Made by a program: the position numbers and the translations under genes. Source: Vibrio neptunius (GTDB lineage: Bacteria > Pseudomonadota > Gammaproteobacteria > Enterobacterales > Vibrionaceae). From it: a stretch of 64,000 nt of DNA. Shown one piece after another: positions 54,248 to 62,227 of this stretch. Below the pieces are notes generated by a model. The model ran no database searches. It saw only the letters and a program-made list of their open reading frames with translations, and was not told where the DNA came from. The stretch lies in the NCBI RefSeq assembly GCF_000967495.1, contig NZ_JXXU01000040.1, positions 124,001 to 188,000 of the forward strand, given 5' to 3'. Within the stretch, counting starts at the first letter, position 1, and every line of letters begins with the position of its first letter.

Positions 54248-55540
54248 ATGACCAAATCAGCAGAGCTTTACGAAAAAGCACAACAGACTATTCCTGGTGG
54301 CGTTAACTCTCCAGTACGTGCTTTCAATGGCGTTGGCGGCTCACCTATTTTTGTAGAACGTGCAGATGGCCCGTTGATTTTCGATGCTGATGGTAAAGCG
54401 TATATTGATTATGTTGGCTCTTGGGGTCCGATGATCCTTGGTCACAACCACGCGGTCATTCGCGAAGCAGTGATTGAAGCAGCGCAACGCGGTCTTAGCT
54501 TTGGTGCGCCAACGGAATTGGAAATCCAAATGGCAGAACTGGTCTCTGAGCTCGTACCATCAATGGAACAAGTCAGAATGGTCAGCTCTGGTACAGAAGC
54601 GACCATGAGTGCTATTCGCCTCGCACGCGGCTTTACCAACCGAGACAAAATTATCAAGTTTGAAGGCTGCTACCACGGTCATGCAGACAGTTTGCTTGTA
54701 AAAGCGGGGTCTGGTGCACTGACACTTGGTCAACCAAGCTCTCCAGGTGTTCCTGCCGATTTTGCAAAGCACACGCTAACCGCGACATTTAATGATTTAG
54801 ATTCTGTTCGCGAACTGTTCGCAGCCAACAAAGGCGAAATCGCTTGTATTATCGTTGAACCCGTCGCGGGCAACATGAACTGTATCCCACCAGTCGCAGG
54901 ATTCCACGAAGGCTTACGTCAAATCTGTGATGAAGAAGGTGCACTGCTTATCTTTGATGAAGTCATGACTGGTTTCCGCGTCGCTTTAGGTGGTGCTCAA
55001 GGCTATTACAATATCAAGCCAGATATCACTACCCTAGGTAAAGTCATCGGTGGTGGTATGCCTGTGGGAGCTTTTGGTGGCCGTAAAGACGTAATGCAAT
55101 ACATTGCACCAACAGGCCCGGTTTATCAGGCTGGCACACTGTCTGGCAACCCAGTAGCAATGGCAGCAGGTTACGCTTGTTTAAGCTTATTGAAAGAAGA
55201 AGGTAACGAGAAACGCCTAGCCTCAAAGACCAAACAATTAGCCGATGGTTTTAAATCTCTTGCCGAACAACACGGCATTCCAATGGTCGTGAATCAAGTC
55301 GGTGGCATGTTTGGTTTCTTCTTTACGGAACAGGAAGAGATAAACTGCTATGAAGACGTCACTAAATGCGACATCGAACGCTTTAAACGCTTCTTCCACC
55401 TAATGCTAGAGCATGGCGTTTATCTAGCGCCGTCGGCTTTTGAAGCCAGCTTTGCGTCGTTGGCGCATGGCAGCAAAGAGATTGAAGCGACATTAGAAGC
55501 AGCAGATCGCTGTTTTGCTATTCTAGCCAAAGAAGCGTAA
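54248..55540 (+). CDS. hemL: Glutamate-1-semialdehyde 2,1-aminomutase
   Basis: 430 aa from ATG 54248 (MTKSAELYEKAQQTIPGGVNSPVRAF), with GAGG 8 bases upstream; the frame is open back to 54182 but that part is not in the family. It is a PLP enzyme that turns glutamate-1-semialdehyde into 5-aminolevulinate in the C5 heme pathway. The PLP Lys is in TTLGKVIGGGMPVGAFGG, GSWGPMILGHNHP-like and GTEATMSAIRLARG segments bind the cofactor phosphate. Monocistronic with its own terminator. Confidence 0.96.
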   Translation: MTKSAELYEKAQQTIPGGVNSPVRAFNGVGGSPIFVERADGPLIFDADGKAYIDYVGSWGPMILGHNHAVIREAVIEAAQRGLSFGAPTELEIQMAELVSELVPSMEQVRMVSSGTEATMSAIRLARGFTNRDKIIKFEGCYHGHADSLLVKAGSGALTLGQPSSPGVPADFAKHTLTATFNDLDSVRELFAANKGEIACIIVEPVAGNMNCIPPVAGFHEGLRQICDEEGALLIFDEVMTGFRVALGGAQGYYNIKPDITTLGKVIGGGMPVGAFGGRKDVMQYIAPTGPVYQAGTLSGNPVAMAAGYACLSLLKEEGNEKRLASKTKQLADGFKSLAEQHGIPMVVNQVGGMFGFFFTEQEEINCYEDVTKCDIERFKRFFHLMLEHGVYLAPSAFEASFASLAHGSKEIEATLEAADRCFAILAKEA

Positions 55541-55554
55541 TTCAACATGATAAT

Positions 55555-55582
55555 AAAAAAGGCTGCGCATGCAGCCTTTTTT
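55555..55582. terminator. Terminator of hemL, also serving the mini-protein gene
   Basis: AAAAAAGGCTGC (55555-55566) and GCAGCCTTTTTT around GCAT. It can work in both directions; the minus-strand mini-gene ends inside its flank. Confidence 0.9.
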
Positions 55583-55700
55583 ATCGCCAGTTAAATACCA
55601 CTAAAACTACCAGAAGAAAAAGAATCAGTGCGAACCAAGGAATTTTTCGCTTCGGCTTAATCCCCCCACAACAGGATTTATCATCATTACAACAGCCCAT
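55581..55700 (-). CDS. 39-residue single-pass membrane mini-protein with CC and CC pairs
   Basis: ATG 55700 is preceded by AGGAT with a 7-base spacer. The product has three visible parts: a Cys-rich, soluble N-terminus (MGCCNDDKSCCGGI), a basic patch (KPKRK), and one hydrophobic helix (about residues 20-37, WFALILFLLVVLVVF) ending NWR. By the positive-inside rule the Cys-rich part would be cytoplasmic. Four Cys in two vicinal pairs could bind a metal or form disulfides; this is inference. The codons read as a genuine gene and the stop abuts a terminator. I do not recognise a family. Confidence 0.65.
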   Translation of the reverse strand: MGCCNDDKSCCGGIKPKRKIPWFALILFLLVVLVVFNWR

Positions 55701-55747
55701 AATTTCATCCTACGCTGATAACATTTTGATATTGCATTGAAGACTCA

Positions 55748-56884
55748 ATGTTTTACAGCCATTATACTGCTATCGCGATGAATAATTGGACAACAAACGT
55801 GTCAGAAAAACTAAAAATAACTTCCAGCCATTGGGTGTTGATTATTTCCTTACTTGCTGCTGGCTTTGCCTGTTTCCTGTTAGTTGAACCTTATATCAAC
55901 TCAATTGTGATGGCATTTATCATCTCTCTACTGATGTTTCCTATTCATGAGTGGATTGAAAACAGAATGCCGAACTACAGAAATCTCGCATCGCTACTCT
56001 CTTGCACCTTGCTTACCGTTATCATAGTACTCCCGCTACTATTCGTTTTTGCCGCGATTGTTCAGCAGGGCTCCGCCTTTTCACAGAATGTGTATCAATG
56101 GGTAACGCATGGCGGCATCCAGGCTTTGTTTGAACATCCTTGGGTGGTAAAAGGCTTGTCAATCATCAATACCTACTTACCTTTTGATGAGATTCAACCT
56201 CAGGAAATCGGTCAGAAAGTGGCTCAGTTCGCCACATCATTTGGTTCGAACTTAGTCGGTATCAGTGCAAAAATCCTAGGCGATGCCACTAACTTCCTAC
56301 TCAACTTTTTCCTGATGTTGTTTGTTTTGTTTTTTTTGCTTCGAGACCATGACAAAATCATTGCCGCGATTCGTCACATTCTACCGCTGTCTCGCAGTCA
56401 AGAGGACAAACTACTGGATGAAGTTGAACAAGTATCTAAATCCGCCGTTATGGGGTCATTCCTAACCGCAATCGCTCAGGGCTTTGCGGGTGGTCTTGGA
56501 ATGTGGCTCGCTGGTTTTCCTGGCTTATTTTGGGGCACCATGATGGGTTTTGCTTCCTTTATCCCAGTCGTCGGCACTGCACTTATCTGGATTCCAGCTG
56601 CCGCTTATCTTTTCCTAACCGGAGATACTACTTGGGCAATCTTCCTAACTATTTGGAGTATTGCCATTGTCGGCTCGATAGATAACCTACTAAGACCGCT
56701 TCTTATGCAAGGCAGCGCAGGGATGAATACCTTGATGATTTTTTTCTCTCTGTTAGGCGGTCTTCACCTCTTTGGCTTGATTGGCCTTATCTACGGCCCT
56801 TTGATTTTCGCCATCACTATGGTGCTGTTTAATATTTACGAAGAAGAATTTCAGGACTTCCTCGACGAACAAGATCAAAACTAA
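55748..56884 (+). CDS. AI-2E/PerM-family membrane permease
   Basis: 378 aa, about 7-8 transmembrane helices: two near 30-75, one near 85-110, a long loop, then several from about 190 onward. The conserved PerM segment IDNLLRPLLMQG is present near the C-terminus, followed by GLIYGPLIFA. Members export autoinducer-2 or act as Na+/H+ antiporters or unknown transporters, so the substrate stays open. The start may be 55748 or the ATG at 55778 (MNNWTTNVSEKL); neither has a strong SD. A terminator follows. Confidence 0.82.
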   Translation: MFYSHYTAIAMNNWTTNVSEKLKITSSHWVLIISLLAAGFACFLLVEPYINSIVMAFIISLLMFPIHEWIENRMPNYRNLASLLSCTLLTVIIVLPLLFVFAAIVQQGSAFSQNVYQWVTHGGIQALFEHPWVVKGLSIINTYLPFDEIQPQEIGQKVAQFATSFGSNLVGISAKILGDATNFLLNFFLMLFVLFFLLRDHDKIIAAIRHILPLSRSQEDKLLDEVEQVSKSAVMGSFLTAIAQGFAGGLGMWLAGFPGLFWGTMMGFASFIPVVGTALIWIPAAAYLFLTGDTTWAIFLTIWSIAIVGSIDNLLRPLLMQGSAGMNTLMIFFSLLGGLHLFGLIGLIYGPLIFAITMVLFNIYEEEFQDFLDEQDQN

Positions 56885-56913
56885 CATCTAAGGAACAGGA
56901 AAACTTCAAGAAT

Positions 56914-56949
56914 GCGGGGGATTATGCGAAAATCCCCCGTCTTTTTTTC
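56914..56949 (+). terminator. Terminator between the permease gene and rsmC
   Basis: GCGGGGGATT and AATCCCCCGT around ATGCGA, then T7. It ends 14 bases before the rsmC ATG, so rsmC must be transcribed by read-through or from a promoter overlapping this hairpin. Confidence 0.8.
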
Positions 56950-56963
56950 AGTCAGAGTCCATT

Positions 56964-57986
56964 ATGTCTGCCTATATTGCACCGAGCCAAATTGCGCAAC
57001 GACAACTCGCCTACTTTAAAGGTAAACATGTTCTTGTTGCTGGGGAATCAGAAGATCTGTTCCCTCTAGAGCTAACCAAACACTGTGAGTCCGTCACTGT
57101 GTTCACGACTAATTATGGATATTATCGTCAGCTGGAGCCCCACTCTCAGCTCACTACCGTGTTTGGCGCGGAGTTTACTCAGCAGACTCAAGCCGACATG
57201 ATTCTACTGTACTGGCCTAAAGCAAAAGCGGAAGCGGAGTTTTTGCTGGCTATGTTGCTGGCCAAACTAGGGCCAGAAACTGAAGTCGTCGTTGTTGGTG
57301 AAAATCGCTCGGGGGTAAAAAGCATCGAAAAGATGTTTAAACCCTATGGACCAATCAATAAATTCGATTCAGCAAGACGTTGTTCTTTTTACTGGGGACA
57401 ATGCCTTGAGCAGCCTGCTGAGTTCAATCTAAACGATTGGTTTAAGCAGTATCAGGTTAGCTATCAAGGGTATGAACTGACGATCAAAAGTTTACCTGGG
57501 GTATTCAGTCACGGTCAGTTCGATACTGGTAGCCAATTGCTGTTAGATTCTCTGCCAGCGCTGTCAGGAAAAGTATTGGATTTTGGTTGTGGTGCCGGAG
57601 TGATTGGCTCAGTGATAGCAATGCGCCATACTGAGATTGAACTCGAAATGTGCGACATCAGTGCACTAGCGGTTGAATCGAGTAAAGCGACACTTGACGC
57701 CAATGGATTACAAGGACGAGTGTTTGCCTCAGACATTTACTCTGATACCAGCCAAGATTATCAATTTATTATCAGTAACCCGCCTTTTCATTCTGGTCTA
57801 GATACCAGCTACAGTGCCACGGAGACCCTATTAGCTAATGCGCCAAAATACCAGAATACCAATGGTCAACTGTTGATTGTTGCCAATAGTTTTCTCAAGT
57901 ACCCACCCATTATTCAACAGGCGTTTGGTAATTGTGAGACGCTAAATAAGACCAACAAATTCGCTATATACTACGCAAAGAAGTAA
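56964..57986 (+). CDS. rsmC: 16S rRNA (G1207-N2) methyltransferase RsmC
   Basis: 340 aa with two tandem methyltransferase-like domains, the N-terminal one degenerate, as in E. coli RsmC. The active half has the SAM motif VLDFGCGAGVIGSVIA (about 205-220) and the catalytic NPPF in ISNPPFHSGLDTSYSATE. It modifies G1207 of 16S rRNA. In E. coli it is next to holD-rimI, but here it is 20 kb away from them. A weak GCCCGA/TCGGGC hairpin (57994-58019) follows. Confidence 0.94.
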   Translation: MSAYIAPSQIAQRQLAYFKGKHVLVAGESEDLFPLELTKHCESVTVFTTNYGYYRQLEPHSQLTTVFGAEFTQQTQADMILLYWPKAKAEAEFLLAMLLAKLGPETEVVVVGENRSGVKSIEKMFKPYGPINKFDSARRCSFYWGQCLEQPAEFNLNDWFKQYQVSYQGYELTIKSLPGVFSHGQFDTGSQLLLDSLPALSGKVLDFGCGAGVIGSVIAMRHTEIELEMCDISALAVESSKATLDANGLQGRVFASDIYSDTSQDYQFIISNPPFHSGLDTSYSATETLLANAPKYQNTNGQLLIVANSFLKYPPIIQQAFGNCETLNKTNKFAIYYAKK

Positions 57987-58181
57987 TTAATAGGCCCGAA
58001 CCTTCCCTTTCTATCGGGCTCATTTCTTCCAATATCGCAAAATTTGCGCATCTCACCACGCTTTAATTTAGACTTACTTGTCAAAGTAAAAAAACTCGTT
58101 AATTTTGTCATTCAAAGAAAGTTACGTTTTTACTTAGGCAAGTTTATCGCTTGCTTTGACAACGGAAAGTCTAGTTAGCTC

Positions 58182-61100
58182 ATGTTCAAGTTGTATCGAA
58201 AACAAAGATTTAAGCGCCTACAACACACTTTGATGTTGGCTTTTCTGGTGCTTAGCATTACGCCTCTCACCATTATTGCGCTCTTCTTTTTACAATCTCA
58301 CACCAAAGATCTACAAGAACAAAGTACCTCTCACCTAATCTCAGTGCGTGACAGCAAACAGCAGCAAGTCGTCGATTACATGTATGCCAAAGAATCAGAG
58401 ATCATGGGCTTCGTGCGCTCCGAACTGGCTTATGCCAGTGGCGGCCGCTTTTATGGATTGGTCAATGCCTTTCGAAGTTTAGGTTTAGATATTGAGCAAG
58501 CCCGTGATTATGCGCAGCAACGTTACATTCCGGGCTCTGGAGATCAAATAAAAACGTCAATCCTTCCTCAATCCAATGTTTACAATGGCTCTGAACGGTA
58601 CCGATTGCTTCATAAACGCTACCATCGCGCCTATCTAGAGCTGCTTAAACGCTCTGACTTCGACGATGTTTTGCTCGTCGACTTAGAAGGTAATGTCACC
58701 TATTCGATCTACAAAAACGATAACTACGGAACGAATCTACTGACTGGTCGTTTTCGAGAGACCAACTTAGGCAGCACTTTCCATGAGTTGAAAACTCAAG
58801 TCACCAAAAAGCGTAAATCCAATGAAGACTATACGCCCGTCATTGTTTCCGATTTCAAGATGGATAGAGGTAAACCTGTCGCTTGGCTCGGTGCTCCTAT
58901 CGTCCAACAAGGCTACCTTCACAGCTATGCCATGTTCCGCTTACCAAACAATGGCATAACCAAGCTAATAGCCGATACAAACAATGCCTCAGCAATGAAA
59001 ACCTTGCTGGTCGGTACTGACCATCAATCAAGAACGATGGCGTACGAGCAAAAAGATATCGACAAGAGCCGCGCAGTGGTTGATTTAGCATTAGAGGGCA
59101 AAACCGATTTCGGAACATACACAAATATGGTCGGTGAAGCGACTATTGCGGCTTACAGCCCAATTTCGTTTAAAGGTATCGACTGGGCGATTGTGGTAGA
59201 AGTTCCCGAAAAAGAGGCTTTTGCACGGGTCCACCAACTCGAAACTGTGTTTGTTTTTGCCATGCTATGTGCAATCGTGCTGGTAGTTGCCGCGTCTCAT
59301 TATTTATCCAATTTTATAACCGCTCCTTTGTTGAAGCTAACCTGGGCTGCAGAAAAAGTCTCGGCAGGTGACCTCGATACTAATATGATCAATACCGAGC
59401 GGAAGGACGAGATTGGTCGACTGGCTATCAGTTTTGAACGCATGCAACGCTCTATTCGAGACAAAATACTGTTGATAAAACAGCAGAACGAGGAGCTAGA
59501 AAGTAATCTTAAACTGATACAAAAACAAAATGATGAACTGCAACTCGCAAATAAACTGAAAGACGAGTTCCTCGCCACCACTTCTCATGAACTACGCACA
59601 CCACTCCATGGCATGGTAGGCATCGCAGAAGCACTAATCTCCGGTGCTAATGGGCCAATTACCGCCAATCATAAGTACCAACTTGACATCATCATCAGTA
59701 GCGGCCAGCGACTCGCAACCTTGGTTGACGACCTACTTGACTACCACAAAATGCGCTACGGAAATCTCGATATCGACACCCAAGCAGTCGATATCTCTGG
59801 TGCCACGCGCTTGGTACTCGAACTATCTAATCATTTATTAGGTAATAAACCCATTCGCATCATTAATCAGGTTCCTAACGAGCCGCTATGGGTAAGCGCT
59901 GATCCTCAACGCTTAGAGCAAGTGCTTTACAATCTCGTTGGTAACGCCATCAAATACACCACTGAAGGTAAAATCGTTATTTCCGCTACCCAAGTTGACG
60001 AAAATATCAGAGTACAGGTGGTGGATACAGGTCAGGGAATTCCAGCTGATCAGCTCGAGCACATCTTTGAACCACTTATTCAAGCAGGTAGCGATAGCAG
60101 CCGCTATCGGCAAGGTGCAGGTTTAGGGCTGTCCATAAGCCGTCAGTTAATCGATTTAATGCAAGGCACGCTGTACGTCAGCAGCCAACCTATGGTTGGT
60201 ACAACATTTAGCTTCACTTTGCCCATCGCCTCAAGCGAGCAGATATCTTTAGCAAATCATATCGAAGGCGTACATTTCATTGCTCCAGAAAATAATGACC
60301 TCGAATTATTCGAAGGCTCAAACTTACCAGAAAACCCAGACGGCCCCTTACTCTTAGTAGTCGATGATGAGCCCGTCAACCTACGTGTCTTAGATAGCTT
60401 CCTTCGCCTTGAAGGCTACCGAGTACGCACCGCTAAAAACGGTGAAGAAGCTATTGAATCCGTTCATCATGAAAAACCGGAACTGATGCTACTCGATATC
60501 ATGATGCCAGGAATGAGCGGTTACCAAGTATGTGAAGTATTGCGCAAAGACTACGACCATGCTCAGTTGCCCGTCATTATGCTTACCGCCTTGAATCAGC
60601 CCGATGATCGAGTTCGAGGTTTTGAAGCTGGCGCCAATGACTACCTATCAAAACCTTTTAATAAACAAGAGCTCGCTGCAAGGATTACAGCACATTTAAC
60701 CGCTAGCAAGGCTGAAGTGCGTAGAATTGAAAACCAGCAGTTGCAAAATGAGCTGAAACAACGCGCCATGGTTGAAGCCAGTTTATTGGAGACACAAGGA
60801 CGCTTATTAGAACAATTAGAGTCCGCACCGGAAGCTATTATCTGTGTTCGCGACGACAATAAAATACGCTTTACCAATGATGCCGCCTCGCGTCTATTTA
60901 AGCGCTCCACAGAACAGTTGAGGCGTTCCAACGCGGATGAATTAATTGCACCGAAATTCCTCATGGTAGATCAGCAGCACTACTGTGGCGTTATTGATAT
61001 TTATGTTGAAGATGTTCGTCAACACTTATCCGCAGATATATTAAAACTTCCTGAAGGGTCAGGACTAAAATCCATGTATATTTTCGATGTTGGGGGCGGA

Positions 61101-61568
61101 GTCAATGCTGCGCGAATCACCAACCTTGAAACAGCCATCGAAGCACTATCTAGCTACGCTTTTGAAGGTGATAAAGCGAAGCTTCAGGAATTGAAAGAAC
61201 TTGGTGGAGAATTCACACGCTTGGCTGATCGTGTGACTGCGGAAAACCAATCTAAGCAAGATACCATGCGTGAAGTGCTGGTCGATTCAATGGCGAGTGC
61301 TCTGCTCTACTGGGAGAATGTTACCGGCCAAAGCAAGTTTGTATTCGCTGAACAAAGTGGTTTGTGGCGTGTATATCTTGACCGGAGCACACTGCAAACC
61401 CGTACTTTAGATAAATACCTTCGAATAGAAACCTTACCAAAAACACCACGCTGGCGAACGGTTCTAAATTCCTTGGACTACATTTTGGAACATTGTCAGG
61501 AAATGAGTCCAGAACGCACTCATATTGAACACTTGCGAGACAAGCTTCAACACCTTCTTACCAACTAG
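58182..61568 (+). CDS. chiS: Chitin-sensing hybrid histidine kinase / DNA-binding regulator ChiS
   Basis: 1128 aa. TM1 (about 17-37), a large periplasmic domain to about 350, TM2 (about 352-372), HAMP, a coiled coil, HisKA with His469 in SHELRTPLHG, HATPase_c (VGNAIKYT, DTGQGIP, GAGLGLSI), a receiver domain with Asp772 in LLLDIMMPGMSG, then a long C-terminal region. His469 and Asp772 fall on the same numbers I recall for V. cholerae ChiS. There, ChiS is held by the periplasmic chitin-oligosaccharide binding protein, and its cryptic C-terminal domain binds DNA to activate chitin genes. The cbp gene follows directly. Confidence 0.94.
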   Translation: MFKLYRKQRFKRLQHTLMLAFLVLSITPLTIIALFFLQSHTKDLQEQSTSHLISVRDSKQQQVVDYMYAKESEIMGFVRSELAYASGGRFYGLVNAFRSLGLDIEQARDYAQQRYIPGSGDQIKTSILPQSNVYNGSERYRLLHKRYHRAYLELLKRSDFDDVLLVDLEGNVTYSIYKNDNYGTNLLTGRFRETNLGSTFHELKTQVTKKRKSNEDYTPVIVSDFKMDRGKPVAWLGAPIVQQGYLHSYAMFRLPNNGITKLIADTNNASAMKTLLVGTDHQSRTMAYEQKDIDKSRAVVDLALEGKTDFGTYTNMVGEATIAAYSPISFKGIDWAIVVEVPEKEAFARVHQLETVFVFAMLCAIVLVVAASHYLSNFITAPLLKLTWAAEKVSAGDLDTNMINTERKDEIGRLAISFERMQRSIRDKILLIKQQNEELESNLKLIQKQNDELQLANKLKDEFLATTSHELRTPLHGMVGIAEALISGANGPITANHKYQLDIIISSGQRLATLVDDLLDYHKMRYGNLDIDTQAVDISGATRLVLELSNHLLGNKPIRIINQVPNEPLWVSADPQRLEQVLYNLVGNAIKYTTEGKIVISATQVDENIRVQVVDTGQGIPADQLEHIFEPLIQAGSDSSRYRQGAGLGLSISRQLIDLMQGTLYVSSQPMVGTTFSFTLPIASSEQISLANHIEGVHFIAPENNDLELFEGSNLPENPDGPLLLVVDDEPVNLRVLDSFLRLEGYRVRTAKNGEEAIESVHHEKPELMLLDIMMPGMSGYQVCEVLRKDYDHAQLPVIMLTALNQPDDRVRGFEAGANDYLSKPFNKQELAARITAHLTASKAEVRRIENQQLQNELKQRAMVEASLLETQGRLLEQLESAPEAIICVRDDNKIRFTNDAASRLFKRSTEQLRRSNADELIAPKFLMVDQQHYCGVIDIYVEDVRQHLSADILKLPEGSGLKSMYIFDVGGGVNAARITNLETAIEALSSYAFEGDKAKLQELKELGGEFTRLADRVTAENQSKQDTMREVLVDSMASALLYWENVTGQSKFVFAEQSGLWRVYLDRSTLQTRTLDKYLRIETLPKTPRWRTVLNSLDYILEHCQEMSPERTHIEHLRDKLQHLLTN

Positions 61569-61579
61569 ATGCCTCAACT

Positions 61580-61606
61580 AAAAAGCCCGCCCAGCGGGCT
61601 TTGTTT
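61580..61606 (+). terminator. Terminator of chiS
   Basis: AAAGCCCGC (61582-61590) and GCGGGCTTT (61594-61602) with a CCA loop, then GTTTTG. Confidence 0.85.
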
Positions 61607-61995
61607 TGTCTAACCTCTCTCAAAGACAAATTCATCAAATGAGTTGGATATCAAAAGTTTTTACACAAAATAAAACAACTTAAATTTAAGCGGAAAAATC
61701 CGATGCTATTTGGCCCTTACTAAACCAAAGTGGCCGTTATTTAGCAACTCATTGAAGAAAATAACTCAGTTTGCGAACATAATCACAACAAGACGGCAGA
61801 ATTAATTTTCCGTTATAAATTAACCCTAAAACTCTTTAGTGACAATGGTCTCATATACTAAAAAACAGCATAAAAACAAAGAAAAAAAAGACAAAAAACG
61901 AAAGTAACTACTCACTTACAACCTTAATCATCTTCAATAATGCGATCCAACTCCAATCAAAAAACGAGTGAATATTTGAGCAGAAAAAGAGTGGA

Positions 61996-62065
61996 TTAAC
62001 GAAATTAACGTCTTTAGTGTGTTTTTTAACGTTTTTAACGAGATGGGCAATTGCCAAATTTAACG
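61996..62065 (+). promoter_or_regulatory. Five TTAACG repeats in the cbp promoter region
   Basis: TTAACG occurs at 61996, 62005, 62026, 62035 and 62060. The first four form two pairs, each TTAACG-NNN-TTAACG, spaced exactly 30 bases apart (about three helical turns). This looks like a cooperative binding array; the protein (ChiS, SlmA or another) cannot be named from sequence. Confidence 0.5.
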
Positions 62066-62086
62066 TAAAGGTGTTTTCTTAACTTG

Positions 62087-62153
62087 CCTAAGGCCTACAG
62101 GCCACTCAATCGCCTTATGCTCCTCCGCATATTAAGGATACGATTGAGGTAGG
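62087..62153 (+). promoter_or_regulatory. Structured leader upstream of cbp
   Basis: CCTA (62087-62090) can pair with TAGG (62150-62153), enclosing a small GGCC hairpin (62092-62103) and a long stem: CTCAATCG (62105-62112) with CGATTGAG (62141-62148), continued by CCTT-ATGC with GCAT-ATT-AAGG. The apical loop is TCCTCC. The whole can be drawn as a three-way junction, 75 bases before the cbp ATG. Confidence 0.45.
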
Positions 62154-62227
62154 TTTTAGGGAGCGTCTATCCATTGACGACATTCGATTCCATACAGTGA
62201 AATGAAAGCAAATAGTAAGGAACAGCT

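Larger units (their letters stand above)
61569..62227. other. Intergenic region between chiS and cbp
   Basis: 659 bases without a protein gene. It contains the chiS terminator, a long AT-rich tract (about 61620-61980), five TTAACG motifs (61996-62065), and a structured leader (62087-62153) ahead of cbp. This must be the promoter of the chitin-oligosaccharide uptake operon, expected to be controlled by ChiS and other inputs. Confidence 0.65.

Noticed and set aside
57994..58019. Terminator after rsmC
   Set aside because: Only a 6-bp stem with a 14-base loop and no proper T run; too weak to list.
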